Shown one piece after another: positions 12,986 through 24,275 of a stretch of 64,000 nucleotides of DNA. A program made the position numbers and the translations under genes. Position 1 is the first letter of the stretch. Each line of letters starts with the position of its first letter. The DNA is taken from contig WOGZ01000112.1 of assembly GCA_009733775.1 (NCBI GenBank), positions 31,146 to 95,145 of the forward strand, written 5' to 3'. The notes beneath the pieces were generated by a model. That model worked only from the letters and a program-made list of their open reading frames with translations, was not told the DNA's origin and searched no databases. The DNA comes from Alectoria sarmentosa. Lineage: Eukaryota; Ascomycota; Lecanoromycetes; Lecanorales; Parmeliaceae.

Positions 12986-13950
12986 TGATATTATCTTACG
13001 AAATTGATAAGTCTCATAATGAAAACGTCGTTAAAACTTAAATGTTTAAATACGAAATGTTTTATAAGCATAATAGATAGACTTTTTCTAAAGAAATTAC
13101 TTCTCGAATTCAAATTAAACAAATATGAAATTTTAATAATTTTGCGGGGAATTGATTTCAATAAGCATTTTATCAACGAATGATTCAATTTTTCATTTTT
13201 TATAAAAAGAAAAAGCGATAAAACCTTAATCTTTATAAAATTTATTAAAGATATTCACGTAATGAATAATTTAAAAACGAATCTCTTGATTAATATAAAT
13301 ATTCTCGATCTTAAAGACGTAATCATTAACATCTCGAAAAAGAAGATAATTTTCATAAAATGCGAAAATGTCGCCGTTTTTATTCAAGTTATCGCTCGAA
13401 ATAATGTTCGAATTTGAAAAATCGTACGCTCAAAACGCAAATAAATGATTTCATTTAAAATGATGAAAATCGTGAACATTTTTTTACGCGATAAAGATTC
13501 TCTTTTCGATCAAGACTTTATTTTTGAATCAAAAATGAAAAAAATATATTCTCATTTCGTGAACGCAAGTTTTGATTTCGTAAATGTTCGAAATGATTTT
13601 ACACATTCGTTTTTGATTTCCCGTCGTCAAAAAATGAGCATTATCACAAAATATGAGATTTAAAAAAGTTATTAAATTGATTTAAAAAATCATTTTTTGA
13701 CAATAAAGGCTTTTAAGGATAAGAAACTTATAATTGCGAAATTCACGAATTTATTAAGTTCGAAATCAACATTTGAAAAAGTCTTAATCGATCCCTCTTT
13801 GAAGATTCAACTCTTAAACGAAATAACGATTTACGATAAACAAAAATACGTGAATATCATGCGTCGAATCGTGAAGGAAAATTTTAGGATTTGAAAAAAT
13901 ATCGAAAATATGATCGATTTATTCGAATTCGAATAAATGCAAATGTTTAT
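12985..13950 (+). pseudogene. Element B protease (retropepsin-like)
   Basis: A nearly continuous plus-strand frame upstream of the RT. Segments: TSLKLKCLNTKCFISIIDRLFLK near 13027-13095 (the position of the catalytic Asp-Thr-Gly, here NTK), RGIDFNKHF near 13146, then VMNNLKTNLLININILDL near 13260-13310. The last corresponds to the conserved fold segment after the flap in fungal gypsy proteases. It continues into the open frames 13445-13660 and 13697-13891, which link protease and RT. Element C has lost this interval. Confidence 0.72.
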
Positions 13951-13959
13951 TATTATAAA

Positions 13960-15350
13960 TTAATAATCTTCGATAACGAAATTGAGAAATAAGATGTATT
14001 TATTTATTTTGAAAATCAAAAAGTTGATAAACGAGAAGTTTAATAAGATGCATTTATAAAAGAAAATAAATTAATTAATAAAATTTACATCTTTTGTCTT
14101 TTCGATTTTTATGATTTATAAAATCGTTTATATTGATTTAAAAAAGATTTCGAAACGAAAAGAAAAAGTGATTATGAATATTCGAGAATTAAATAAAATT
14201 ATTATTTTAAATAATTATTCAATTCCGCTCCAAAAAAACATCGTTATTTTTATTCAAAAATATAATTTCATTAACGTGATCGATTATAATAAGCAATTTT
14301 ATTTGTTTTTAATTAAAAAGAATTATCGTTAACGTTTCATTATCGTATTTCACAAAAAATCGAAACATTTTAATGTCGTAATAATGAGATTTAAGAATTT
14401 TGTTTTTTACGTATAAAGGAAAATGAACGAATTTTTACGTTAATATCGTTATTTCGCAAAATGTTATATCGATGATATAATTATTTTTTCGCGAATAATG
14501 AAAGAACATTTCGAGCATTTAAGAATCATTTTTCGATTTTTCGCGAAATTAAAGATTATTTTTGAATTTAAAAAATCTTATTTGAGATATTCATTTGTTA
14601 TCTTATTAAATTAAAAAATAAATGATTTTAAATTTATAATTATTAAAAAAAGAGTCGCCGCGATCAAAAAGATATACTTTTCAAAAACATTAAAAGATTT
14701 AAAAACTTATATAAGAATAACGAATTGATTGCGAAGAAATGTGTAATATTTCGTTCAAATCTTCGAGTCATTATAACGCTTAAAAATTAAATTTTTTAAA
14801 CGCTCATTTATACAAAAAGATCGAATTCAAAAAAAATATGTTAAGAGCATTAAAATAATTTTTATCAAAAAAAAGAAAAAGATTTTCGAGGTTTTTTAAA
14901 AGGTCTTAATCACGAAAATTTATCTTTATTATCATGATTCGATACGTCAATTTTATGCTAATCTCGACGAATTCAAAAAATACGAATTTAAAATAATTTT
15001 ATATCACGTTTTCGATAATTTTCAAAAAAACTCTTTTTCAAAAATCGATATTCAATTCATCATATTTTTATCGAAGCATTTAAATCCTACGGAGTTGAAA
15101 TATTAACTTATAAAATTGAAAGTCATAATTTTAATATGAATGTTAAAGAAGATTTTTTATATGTTGAATCAAAAATTCGAAAAAAAGATGATCATCTTCA
15201 CGAATTATTTTATTATCATAAATATTATATAACAAATTACACTTTTCTTTTCGTTTTCGAATCGAATAAATTTACGATTTATATAAACTTTTTAATACGC
15301 TTCACAATTCAATTTAAATGTGCGATAAAAACTTAAAAAACAAAACGTGA
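13960..15350 (+). pseudogene. Element B reverse transcriptase and RNase H
   Basis: The RT starts with NEKFNKMHL near 14030, then IMNIRELNKIIIL in the open frame 14111-14332, followed by QFYLFLIKKN. The catalytic box is an unmutated YIDDI at 14465-14479, followed by FSRIMKEHFEHLRIIF. RNase H follows: FSKIDIQFIIFLSKHLNPTE and LKYWLIKLKV near 15040-15130, then EKKMIIFTNYF. The order is that of Ty3/gypsy pol. Frameshifts and stops at former Gln and Trp codons break it. The closest relative in the window is element C at 38460-39850. Confidence 0.9.
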
Positions 15351-15659
15351 TTTCAAATGCTCTTTTCAAGCTTTTTCATAAACGAAAAAAGAAATATAAA
15401 ATTAATTAATTCGACGTGCTTGACGAAATTGATGTTTATGTTTTCATTTCAACGAAAATGTTTGAAAATTATCGATTTAAATTTGAAAAAGCGTATGAAA
15501 AAAATAAAAAATGATTTAAGATTTATGAATTTTTGTTATGAGAAAGAGACCGCCTTTTAAAAAACGAAAAGTTCGTGAAAATAATGAAATTTTTAAACAT
15601 TCAATTCGTGTGACGAAAAAAATTCGTTTATTATCGCGATTTATTCAATTTTAAAAAAC

Positions 15660-16620
15660 GTTTTTGCATTTTTAAAAACATAAAACAAAAAATATTCGAA
15701 TTAACACATAATTCTCAAAGTCACGGCGGCTTTTATAAAACTTATAAACGAATCGTCGAAAATTATTATATGAGACATTTGATTCGAAGACTTAAAAAAT
15801 ATATATTACATTATTCGCAATGTCAATTAAATTAAATCATTAAACACGCGTTTTATAAATCTTTGAAATCGATAATGATTTCGTTTGCAAATTTTTATAC
15901 GATCACGATAAATTTCATTTTGATTCTTTTTTTTTAAAAAAACGAAAACGACGTTTTAATGAATATAATATATAAATTCTCGAAAAGAATAATAAGCGTT
16001 ATTAAAAAGACAATTTAAAGCGTAATAAAATAAACGATAACGTTATTAAAAGTTTTTGCGAATTGAGGAATTTCGCGAATCATTATTTTGAATCGCGATT
16101 CGAAGTTCCTTTTCGATCTTTAAAAAATCATTTTCATTATTTTAAAAATTGAATTAATGATTTTTATAATTTATTATTCATAAATTGATAAATAATTTAA
16201 AAGAATTAATTAAATTATAAAGATTGCATTACGTTTTCATATTATTTATTATTTTAACATTTCATAAAACAAGGTTTTCATTATTTTAAAAAAAACCTTA
16301 AACAATTCAATTAATGTCTCGATAAAAAAGATTATTAATAAAATCGTTTATGAAATGAAATTAAATAATGAAACAAATATTAATAACGTCGTTATTAAGA
16401 GACAAATCGATATAATCGACGATAAAAATCGAAATCGTCAGAAAATTATCGATTTTCTTATTTTCGTCGTCGCGAAAATGAAAATCAAATATAATAAGAG
16501 ATATAAGTCTTTAATTATGAAATTTAATAATAAAGCATACGTAAAACTTTATTATAAATATAAATTTTTTAAATTGAAAAATGTTAAATTATTTAATCAA
16601 AAGATGAGATCTTTTTGAAT
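15660..16620 (+). pseudogene. Element B integrase
   Basis: The zinc-binding domain is clear at about 15706-15835: AHNSQSHGGFYKTYKRIVEN followed by MRHLIRRLKKYILHYSQCQL. One Cys of the HHCC set remains, and the other reads Tyr. The core follows with TITINFILILF (first Asp now Asn), NRDSKFLFDL and YYSQIDKQFKRIN (catalytic Glu changed). The C-terminal part is open at 16355-16615 and includes MKFNNKAYVKLYYKYKFF and KLFNQKM, the GPY/F-like region. Element A is inserted about 175 bp downstream. Element C keeps the same C-terminal block at 37100-37330. Confidence 0.9.
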
Positions 16621-16793
16621 TTTCAAATAATGAAAAAACTTAATTTATGAATTGAAATTTTCGAAGATTTAAAAGATTTATTTAATTTTCTCGATTATTA
16701 TGCTCGAATTCATATTAAAAAAAAAGATTCATATTAAAAATCGAGAGAAGAAGATTAAAAATCGATAATCGATAAAAATGAATTAGCGATTAA

Positions 16794-16967
16794 TGTCACG
16801 GTGCCGAGCATCTATCTTACCTAAATATCTATCTCGCTTAATAGCTATGTCTGTCTAGCAAGTATCTTATCAAGCGCATAACTTGATAAGCACATAAGTA
16901 ACTAATTTCTATAAAAAAGAATCAACTAACTTACACACCATTAATGAATATTCATGTTGTCATTACA
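16794..16967 (+). repeat. Element A 5' LTR
   Basis: 174 bp, starts TGTCACGG and ends CATTACA (canonical TG..CA). It aligns without gaps to 23894-24067. I count about 28 differences, every one a transition, in both directions, so each copy was mutated separately by RIP rather than by ordinary drift. The family is related to the LTR at 29005-29208 and to the solo LTR at 40801-41058, which share a core around ACTAATTTCTATAAAA. Confidence 0.96.
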
Positions 16968-17645
16968 ACATAATAACAACACTTATACGATGTCAATTGA
17001 TTGTCATATGATTCAGAAGCTTCTTCGTCATTAATTTTGCTCTTTGCAAAAGTCTTTTGCAGACGCTCTTTTACAATTGCTTAAAAGTCTTTCGCTAACG
17101 ATTTCATGTTGCCTATCTTAACAACTTGCCTACATTAATAAATTGTCTATCTCAAACTAACTAATCACGTCGTTTTAATCGACGAGGTTCATATCACGCT
17201 CAAACGAAAAGTAATTATTTTAACCTTTCAACTCGACGATTTCATCGAGACAATTCATTCTCATTTTGATTTGCTGAAATTTACGACAAAGGACGTGATC
17301 CGTTATCTCATTACACATATTTTCAAATCTTTAAAACTTTTAAAGCCCTCAACGTCCCGAGACGATAAAACAAAAACGAGATTCAACTCGTTAAGGTTCG
17401 AATTAATAACCTCGTGATCATTAAATTGAGTTATTAATAAGCCTTTTTTTTATAAGGTTATTAAACTCTTCAACGACCTCATCAAACAATTAATTAAATT
17501 GTTAAAACCTTCATCGATAAGCATTATTTCATTTAGCTCATTTACTTAACGAGAGTAAGAGTAAAAGTAAAAGCAATTATCAAACATTATTTCGATAAAC
17601 TCATCACGTCACTTTGTTATTATATTTAAGATCTTTATGAAAATT
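16968..17645 (+). other. Element A leader, non-coding
   Basis: The sequence between the 5' LTR and the gag start. It should contain the primer-binding site just after 16967, but the bases there (ACATAATAACAACAC) are too altered to identify the tRNA. The stretch 17000-17300 is relatively rich in C and G. No coding frame is seen. Confidence 0.55.
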
Positions 17646-18850
17646 ATGATTTACGATAACATTATACCTCCGCTTAATCCGAATTTAAATCCGAATCTTA
17701 ATTCGAATCTCGATTATCAATAATTATAATAAGACATTAATGTTATTATGCAGAGAACTATTATTTAAGCATTGCAGCATCTTCAAATATTAATCGACTC
17801 AATAAATTCGTTAAGAGATTCAAACCCATAAAGCTCAATTAATGAGTTAAATATTTTAATATCATCAAATCATTAAAATTCATCAAATCTTAACTATTTC
17901 GATTTTTATTTTGATAAGTCTTATAATAAAAGCGAGATCGTCACGATAAATAAGAACATTTATTTTCATAACGTTATTCTTTTTATTGAACGTTTATAAG
18001 ATGTTATTATTATGAAAGGCTTCTTAACAATCAAAATTAATTTTAACACGATTTTAAGAGATATAACATTGTTATAATACACGACGAAATTATTTGATTT
18101 TGAGAAGTTTAATTTATGTGCTGATAACGATATCAAAAAATAATATAAAATATTATTAAGGCGGTTTAAGAAGTTTATCGAGATAATATTTTTTCATTTT
18201 ATTGCGAAAAAGTATATCTTAATAAATGCACGTAATTAAAGAGAGTTATCTGAATATATATAAATAATCATTCATTATATTAAATCTGTTAATATCGACA
18301 ATGTCGAAAATCAATTGATATTCGTTTATCAAGACATCGTCGTCGAATTATGTGTTTTCGTAAACCCGCCTTTCGTTATAATATCAATTTCTTCATTTAT
18401 TTAAATGCTTAAGTTGAAAAAGAATATTTGATTTGAGATGTTTCGTTTAAGGCTTTAAGATTTACCTCAACAACGTGTTATTGAAAGTTTTCAATAAAAT
18501 CTAAGATAAGGTTAATAAAATGTTAATCGTTAAGATCAATAACAAAATTACGAAAATCAATCGTTTAATTTCAATTTCTTTTATTCAAGATAACCTTTTG
18601 ATTATTAATATAAATCTTACGATAAAGGACAAAATGCTTACAATAATCAACAATATAATTATTAATCAAATCGATAATACGCTCCGCAAAGCAACCCTAT
18701 CATAGCACCTCGACTTTAAATCGTCGATCTTTTAAACACGTTCGTTTCGACGTTATCGAATCTCAAATAATCAAACCCTCCTTTTTAAGATGAAAGGTTT
18801 TTAAAACGAGACGATCGCGGTTATCGAGGCAGCAGACAATCATGACAATC
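17646..18850 (+). pseudogene. Element A gag
   Basis: Starts at ATG 17646. The N-terminus reads MIYDNIIPPLNPNLNPNLNS, a Pro/Asn-rich repeat, then MQRTII and ALQHLQ, a helical start common in fungal Gag. The middle has ILRDITLL (near 18050) and FDFEKFNLCADNDIKKW, matching the Gag retrotransposon core. After about 18480 the frame becomes Gln/Asn-rich (NNQQYNY, YAPQSNP near 18650-18710), typical of the C-terminal tail. No CCHC knuckle is visible. The 18520-18705 open frame is in another phase and is an overlap artefact. Confidence 0.75.
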
Positions 18851-21800
18851 ATAAAATATTTATCATAATCAAATCATTATTTATCAAGCAGATTATAAAG
18901 ACCAAATTACTCATAATCAAGTCGAATATGATAATGAAAATTAATCTAATAATCAAACTCAAAAATATGAAAAACAAGAGATTTATCAAGCGAAGCTCAT
19001 TGAATAAAACTTCAACGATAATTATGAGAAGAATCAATCTCAAAATGAAGTCTATGCTAATTTTATCGATATTCACATCGTTTATCGCAATTGCATTACG
19101 TTCTTTAATTCGAAATCGAAGCTTCATAAACACTTACGAGAAGGTTGCTTATTTAAGGTTATAAAAAAATCTTTAACAATTCATCAATAAACGATATCCT
19201 TAATCTTGTCGATCTTTTCAACTTTCAATTATCAATTTGACATTATTAAATCTGATGCTATTAACACTTCAAATTTAAAAATAGGTCTTGCTTTTCGAGA
19301 ATGAAATTACGCTCACATCTTTATACGTTTACGAAATAAGGTTAATGATAAAGAAATTTGCATGAACACGGGCTGCGAAGTTATTTTAATAAACAAATTA
19401 TGATTATTAACATTGCTATCTCTTATGAATATTCGAAGAATGATATCACCTCTTCGTGTTAAGGGCTTAAAATCGACAATGTACAATACGAATAAATATG
19501 TCTTGATTTTGATATACATTTCTACCGTTAAAAAAGATGATATTAAAGTTTTTTGTCGCATTTATAAAGAAATTCATCTTGTTGACAATCTAAAAGCTTA
19601 TATATTGTTAAACAATAATATTATAGATTTTAAAAAGATTATGCTAAATGTCGCTTAGAACAAAACTTACATAAACAGTTACGAAGTCATTATTATCATA
19701 ATGAGTCGATAATGAAATCTTTATCAAAGGAGAATCATTCATATTAAAAAGGTTTTGATCATAACCTTTTATGCTAACGTTATAATATCAATTGACACTT
19801 CAAAAACATTATTTATAAAAGACTTCATTTTCGAACCTATAATATAACGTGATCTCATAATGTATATTCATTTAATGAACTCGAATATAATCGAAATGCT
19901 TGTTAAAAATGAGATCGATTATGTCGTATAAATTTCTAAAAGACTTCGCCTAAATATGTTATGCGAAATCGATTACGAAAACGTGTTCTTTATCGAGCTT
20001 ACGGCTTTATCAAATAAATGTTTATTAAAGCCTTTCGCAAGCATCAATTGAATTAAGAAAACAATCACTTTTGTTATAATAGCATCAATGTTTTTAATAG
20101 AAAGTTTGTTAGTTTTTGCTCATAACGCCGTCGCAAGCCAAATAAATGTCGTCAAAAAAATTAAATTATTAAACGAAATCATAATTTATGACGATAATCA
20201 CGATATAAGAATTTTTATAAATTTGATAAATGAATTCCTTATCCTTTAACAAGACGAAGGCTTCGTTAAGATATTTGAAAAAAATTAAATAAAGTTATCG
20301 TTATGTGATGATTAATAATTTAAGTTATTAAAGACGAATCGTGTTAAAATCTATTCGCTGAATATCAAAAATAAAATTATCGTCGACGAAACATTCAACG
20401 ATTTATAATAATAAAATAGACTTAAATATATTATCAAATTTACATTATTCAACTATTTAATGTTTATCGTATAAAAGATTTTATTTAATAATAAGCGCAA
20501 AGGCAAAGCAATAATCGATATTAGAGATTTTAACGATCTCATCGTGTCTGACGTGTACTCAATATCGTTATAATCAAACATCATAGCAAAGTTGATAAAA
20601 TGTATATATTTGTTTATACTTGATGCTATGTCTTTCTTTTATCAATAATTAATATATTATAATCATCGTTACATGTTGATCGTGGTTTCTCATCATAAAT
20701 AAGAAACTTTTAATGTATTAATCATGAGATGTATGAATTTTATAGCATATATACAGCGATAAATTAATAAGATCTTGCGCCCTATACGAGATTTTGTTCA
20801 AATTTACATCGACGACATTATTATCGACTTTAAGAGCTTTATAAAATATGTCATAAATTTATAAAAGCTATTTTTATTGCTAATGAAGCATAACATTGTT
20901 ATATCGTCAACGAAAACATTTCTCAATTATTCGAACATTAACTTATTAAATTATAAAGTTGATTTATTTAATATGATTATAATAGAGAATAAGTTTAAAA
21001 CAATTAGCGTTATTATTTACTTTATTATCCTTAACGATCTAAAATATTATTTAGATTTAATAGATTATTTGCGAAATGCTATTCACTATTATGCACAATT
21101 CGTTAATTCACTATAAATCTTAAAAACTTTTTTATTTAAAAAAGCACCTAATAAAGATAACCTACGTCGTGTTTATTCGTTTAAACTTTATTTATCAAAG
21201 ACTTTCTTATAAGAAGAAGCGAACTTCAGCAACTTATAAAAAATCTTAAATAAATCATCGTTATTTATACATTTTGATAATGATAAAGTCTTATAAATAA
21301 ACCTAAATGCATCGCGAAAATGGGGCTTCGACGTATAAATCTTTTATATTAAAAAGGATTACGTAACAAAAAGTAAAGATAAAGACAAATGATTATCAAA
21401 AATTATTATAAAGCCGATCATATTCTTGTCAAGAATGTTAACAACTGTTGAAAAAAATTATTAATCAATTGAATTTGAGATAGCAGGCTTTATGTGAATT
21501 ATCAAAAAAATTCGACATTTAATGAAATCGTTTAAACATCTTATTATTATTTAAATAAATTATTTAATTATTTTAAACATCATGAAGCAATTTTTGATCA
21601 CGTTTATTACTTTTATTATGCGATTGAATGTTCGTTTAATACGTGCTTCGCAATTTTTTCGACAATTTCGCCTGAATGTGAGATATAAACTTAATAAAAA
21701 ATATATCGTTTTTAACGTATTATCACGCCTTATCAGCATTATCAAGTCATTATTATTCGAAGATCACTTAAAGCTTAACGTCTTATATGTTTGCGTTACG

Positions 21801-23154
21801 CAAGTATTAAAAGATGATAACGTTTACATATACTCCGTTATCATGATATAAATGAATAAAACCTTTCGCGAAAGCCTTATATTTGATTACGGCACGAACA
21901 ATCATTGAATAAAAATCGTCGAAATCATCGATGTTAATGCGAAGCTTATAATTAACGGCGAGGGCGTCGAGCTTTCTTTTGTTCGTGATATCGATTCAAA
22001 TCTCATCTTTTATAAAAACAAATTCACAAATCTTGAACGATTATGTATATCTCGATCGTTGATTAAAGAGATTTTAAAGATAATATACGATAACGATTAT
22101 CAAGGCTTTAAAAAAACCTTCGACACCGTCGCTAAGTCATGATATATACGAAATTTATCAAAGCATTTTTATGAGTATATTAAGCATTATCTTGATTGTT
22201 TAACATTATAAACTCGCCGTTATAAACCTTACGATTATCTTTAATTTATAAAAAGTTTAAACATATTATTTCATATCTTAACGCTTGATTTCATTCTCGC
22301 TATATTGTTATTTGAGAAAGGTTTCGACTATGTTATAACAATCATAAATAAGTTTAATAAACGTATCACTTACATTCTTGACAAGTTTATTTGAAATGTT
22401 AAACAATAAATTATCGCATTAATTAATCGTCTCGACGTCAGCGATTAAAACACACTCAAGATCTTATTATTCGATAAAGATTCAAAGTTTTTATTTGATT
22501 TATAAAAGGTTATATTTGATAGGCTTGAAGTTAGACTATTATATTCTATCGTCTATCACTCACAAATAAACGATAACAATAAACGCATCAATCAAATAGC
22601 TGAAATTGCTTTACGTTTCTATATACACACGTTATAAAAGTCTTTCGCATAATTCGTTATTCTATTATATATGCAAACACAATTTAATAACGCACGATCG
22701 ACAATTATCATAAAATCGCCAAATGAAATAATTTATAACTTTATACTCAATAAAAATTTTGACTTATTAACATCAAATCTATCGCAGCAAAATTATATCA
22801 AAACAAAGATCGAAACTATCGATGCTATCAATTTCGCTCAAATAAATCAAAAGTTTCATTATGATCGCAAATATTAATTTATATATTTCAAAAAGAGAAA
22901 TAAGATACTTCTTCGTTTGTATAAAAGTTACTTTATATTTTAATCTATCAACGTTATCAAAGTCGATAAGCTTGATTAAAGATACGTAAGTTCATTCGAT
23001 GTTATTTTCAAAATAAACAAGTAAACTTACCGTCTTAACATATTCGATCATTAAAGAGTTTATTTAATTTTCTCCGTCGCTTAACTAAAATCTTGATTTG
23101 ACATAAATTCATTTGATAGACCTCTATTAAATGAATCTAATTCGGTCTTCATCG

Positions 23155-23345
23155 AAAGTGACATTGACGAGTATAAATCATGAAAAATAAATCGTCTTTT
23201 TAATAAGCGAGTAAGTCGACGAGATAAAGGTTATTTAATAAACTATCTATTACGATGACAAGAATACGATTCGAAATACGATCAATGATACAATGTTAAG
23301 CACCTCGACGACGCGTCACTATTAATATAAGATTACGAAAACGCC
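23155..23345 (+). pseudogene. Element A chromodomain
   Basis: The C-terminal end of pol. It reads DEYKS, then INRLFNKRVSRRDKGYLINY, a mutated LLRWQEYDSKYDQWYN segment (the two Trp codons are now stops), then VKHLDDASLLIQDYE. This is the chromodomain pattern of chromoviruses: an N-terminal strand, the Y-L-V-K-W-x-G-Y core, D-x-W, and a C-terminal helix. In living chromoviruses this domain can guide integration toward methylated-histone heterochromatin. Confidence 0.88.
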
Positions 23346-23633
23346 ATGCAATCACGAAAGGATTATCAATTATCACTTACATCAACATTATCTTTCTTAC
23401 TGAAAGCACAATCAAATCGATCAACTATCGAACCTTCGCCGAAAGCTACAACAATCGATCAAACTACTATCGAAACATTCCTTTCATTAAGGGCTTTCGC
23501 ACAACGAATTATTGCTATTATAATGTCATCAAAAGCAATATCTCTATTTATCGAATCTTCTCTTTTATCGAAGCTTACGAATTCGAAATTTACAACAAAA
23601 TCTCGTCGAAATCAACGTCTTTTATTATAACAA
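23346..23633 (+). pseudogene. Element A Ser/Thr-rich tail after the chromodomain
   Basis: A stop-free 94-codon continuation of the pol frame directly after the chromodomain, ending at a stop near 23630. It is rich in Ser, Thr, Leu and Ala (SLTSTLSFLLKAQSNRST). The composition differs from the rest of the element: few Gln or Trp codons, which explains the lack of RIP-made stops. The function is unknown. The segment 23634-23893 down to the LTR shows no domain. Confidence 0.65.
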
Positions 23634-23893
23634 TAGCTTTATTAATCAAATAATAATCTACGTTAAGTCGATGTCTTTTTAATTTAATAAAAAAAACTTT
23701 CAAAGCTAGATTTAAAATAACAACGACGACGTCGTCAAAGGCTTTTATAATAAGAAACGAATCAATGCCGACGTGATAATTGTTTATGACTATTATAAAT
23801 AATTCGCTATTTGCTTCAATCTACTAATAAGGTTTTTATTTTGCATATTAAATAACGAAATCGCTATTCATTTCTCTTTGTTTGCGACGATAT

Positions 23894-24067
23894 TGTTACG
23901 ATGTCGAGCACTTATCTTGTTTAGATACTTATCTCGCTTAATAACTGTGTTTATCTAGCAAGTATCTTGTTAAGCGTATGATTTGACAAGCACATAAGTA
24001 GCTAATTTCTATAAAAAAGAATCAATTAACTTACACACCATCAATAAATATCCATGTTACCATTACA
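23894..24067 (+). repeat. Element A 3' LTR
   Basis: 174 bp, TGTTACGA to CATTACA, followed by the duplication ATTAA at 24068-24072. Partner of 16794-16967; the differences are all transitions. Confidence 0.96.
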
Positions 24068-24075
24068 ATTAAAGA

Positions 24076-24275
24076 TAAATATGAAATTAAAAAACTTATT
24101 AATCGATAAAAGGTTCATTCGCGAGATAAAAGTTTACGTCAGAAAAAAAAATCGTATAATATTTAATAAAATGAAAAAATTGAGGATCGATTTATAATGT
24201 TTAATATGATATAAAGAATTTCGATAAGACGAAAAAATTTATAAAGAATTATGATCGAAAATATGAAAAGATTTC
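24076..24275 (+). pseudogene. Element B chromodomain
   Basis: B resumes after A with KYEIKKLINR at about 24078. After a frame change it reads YLIK-stop-KN-stop-GSIYNV-stop-YDIKNFDK, where each stop stands at a Trp position of the chromodomain core, then KFIKNYDRKYEKI. The same pattern occurs in C at about 36810-36975 and in E at about 28556-28712. A therefore separated the B integrase from its chromodomain. Confidence 0.8.

Larger units (their letters stand above)
19300..23633 (+). pseudogene. Element A pol (protease, RT, RNase H, integrase, chromodomain)
   Basis: Protease: CMNTGCEVILINK near 19359-19397, the Asp-Thr-Gly site with Asp now Asn, and EIHLVDNLKAYILLNN in the open frame 19413-19655. 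RT: YIDDI at 20805-20819, then the open frame 20877-21113. RNase H: INLNASRKWGF near 21290 and FLSRMLTTVEKNY near 21415-21460. Integrase: YIRNLSKHFYEYIKHYLDCL near 22145-22200, then the core at 22270-22640. Stops inside are mostly former Gln or Trp codons. The chromodomain and tail are listed separately. Confidence 0.93.
16794..24067 (+). mobile_element. Element A: full-length chromodomain Ty3/gypsy nested in B
   Basis: A 7274-bp element with two 174-bp LTRs (16794-16967, 23894-24067) and the 5-bp duplication ATTAA (16789-16793, 24068-24072). Gag, protease, RT, RNase H, integrase and chromodomain are all recognisable in order on the plus strand. It is the best-preserved element in the window, with longer open stretches and more surviving CpA and CpT than its neighbours. 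It entered B between the integrase and the chromodomain, so it is younger than B. Confidence 0.96.

Noticed and set aside
18520..19133. Plus and minus open frames over the A gag tail
   Set aside because: The gag frame with its Gln/Asn-rich tail runs in another phase; overlapping frames on both strands reflect low complexity.
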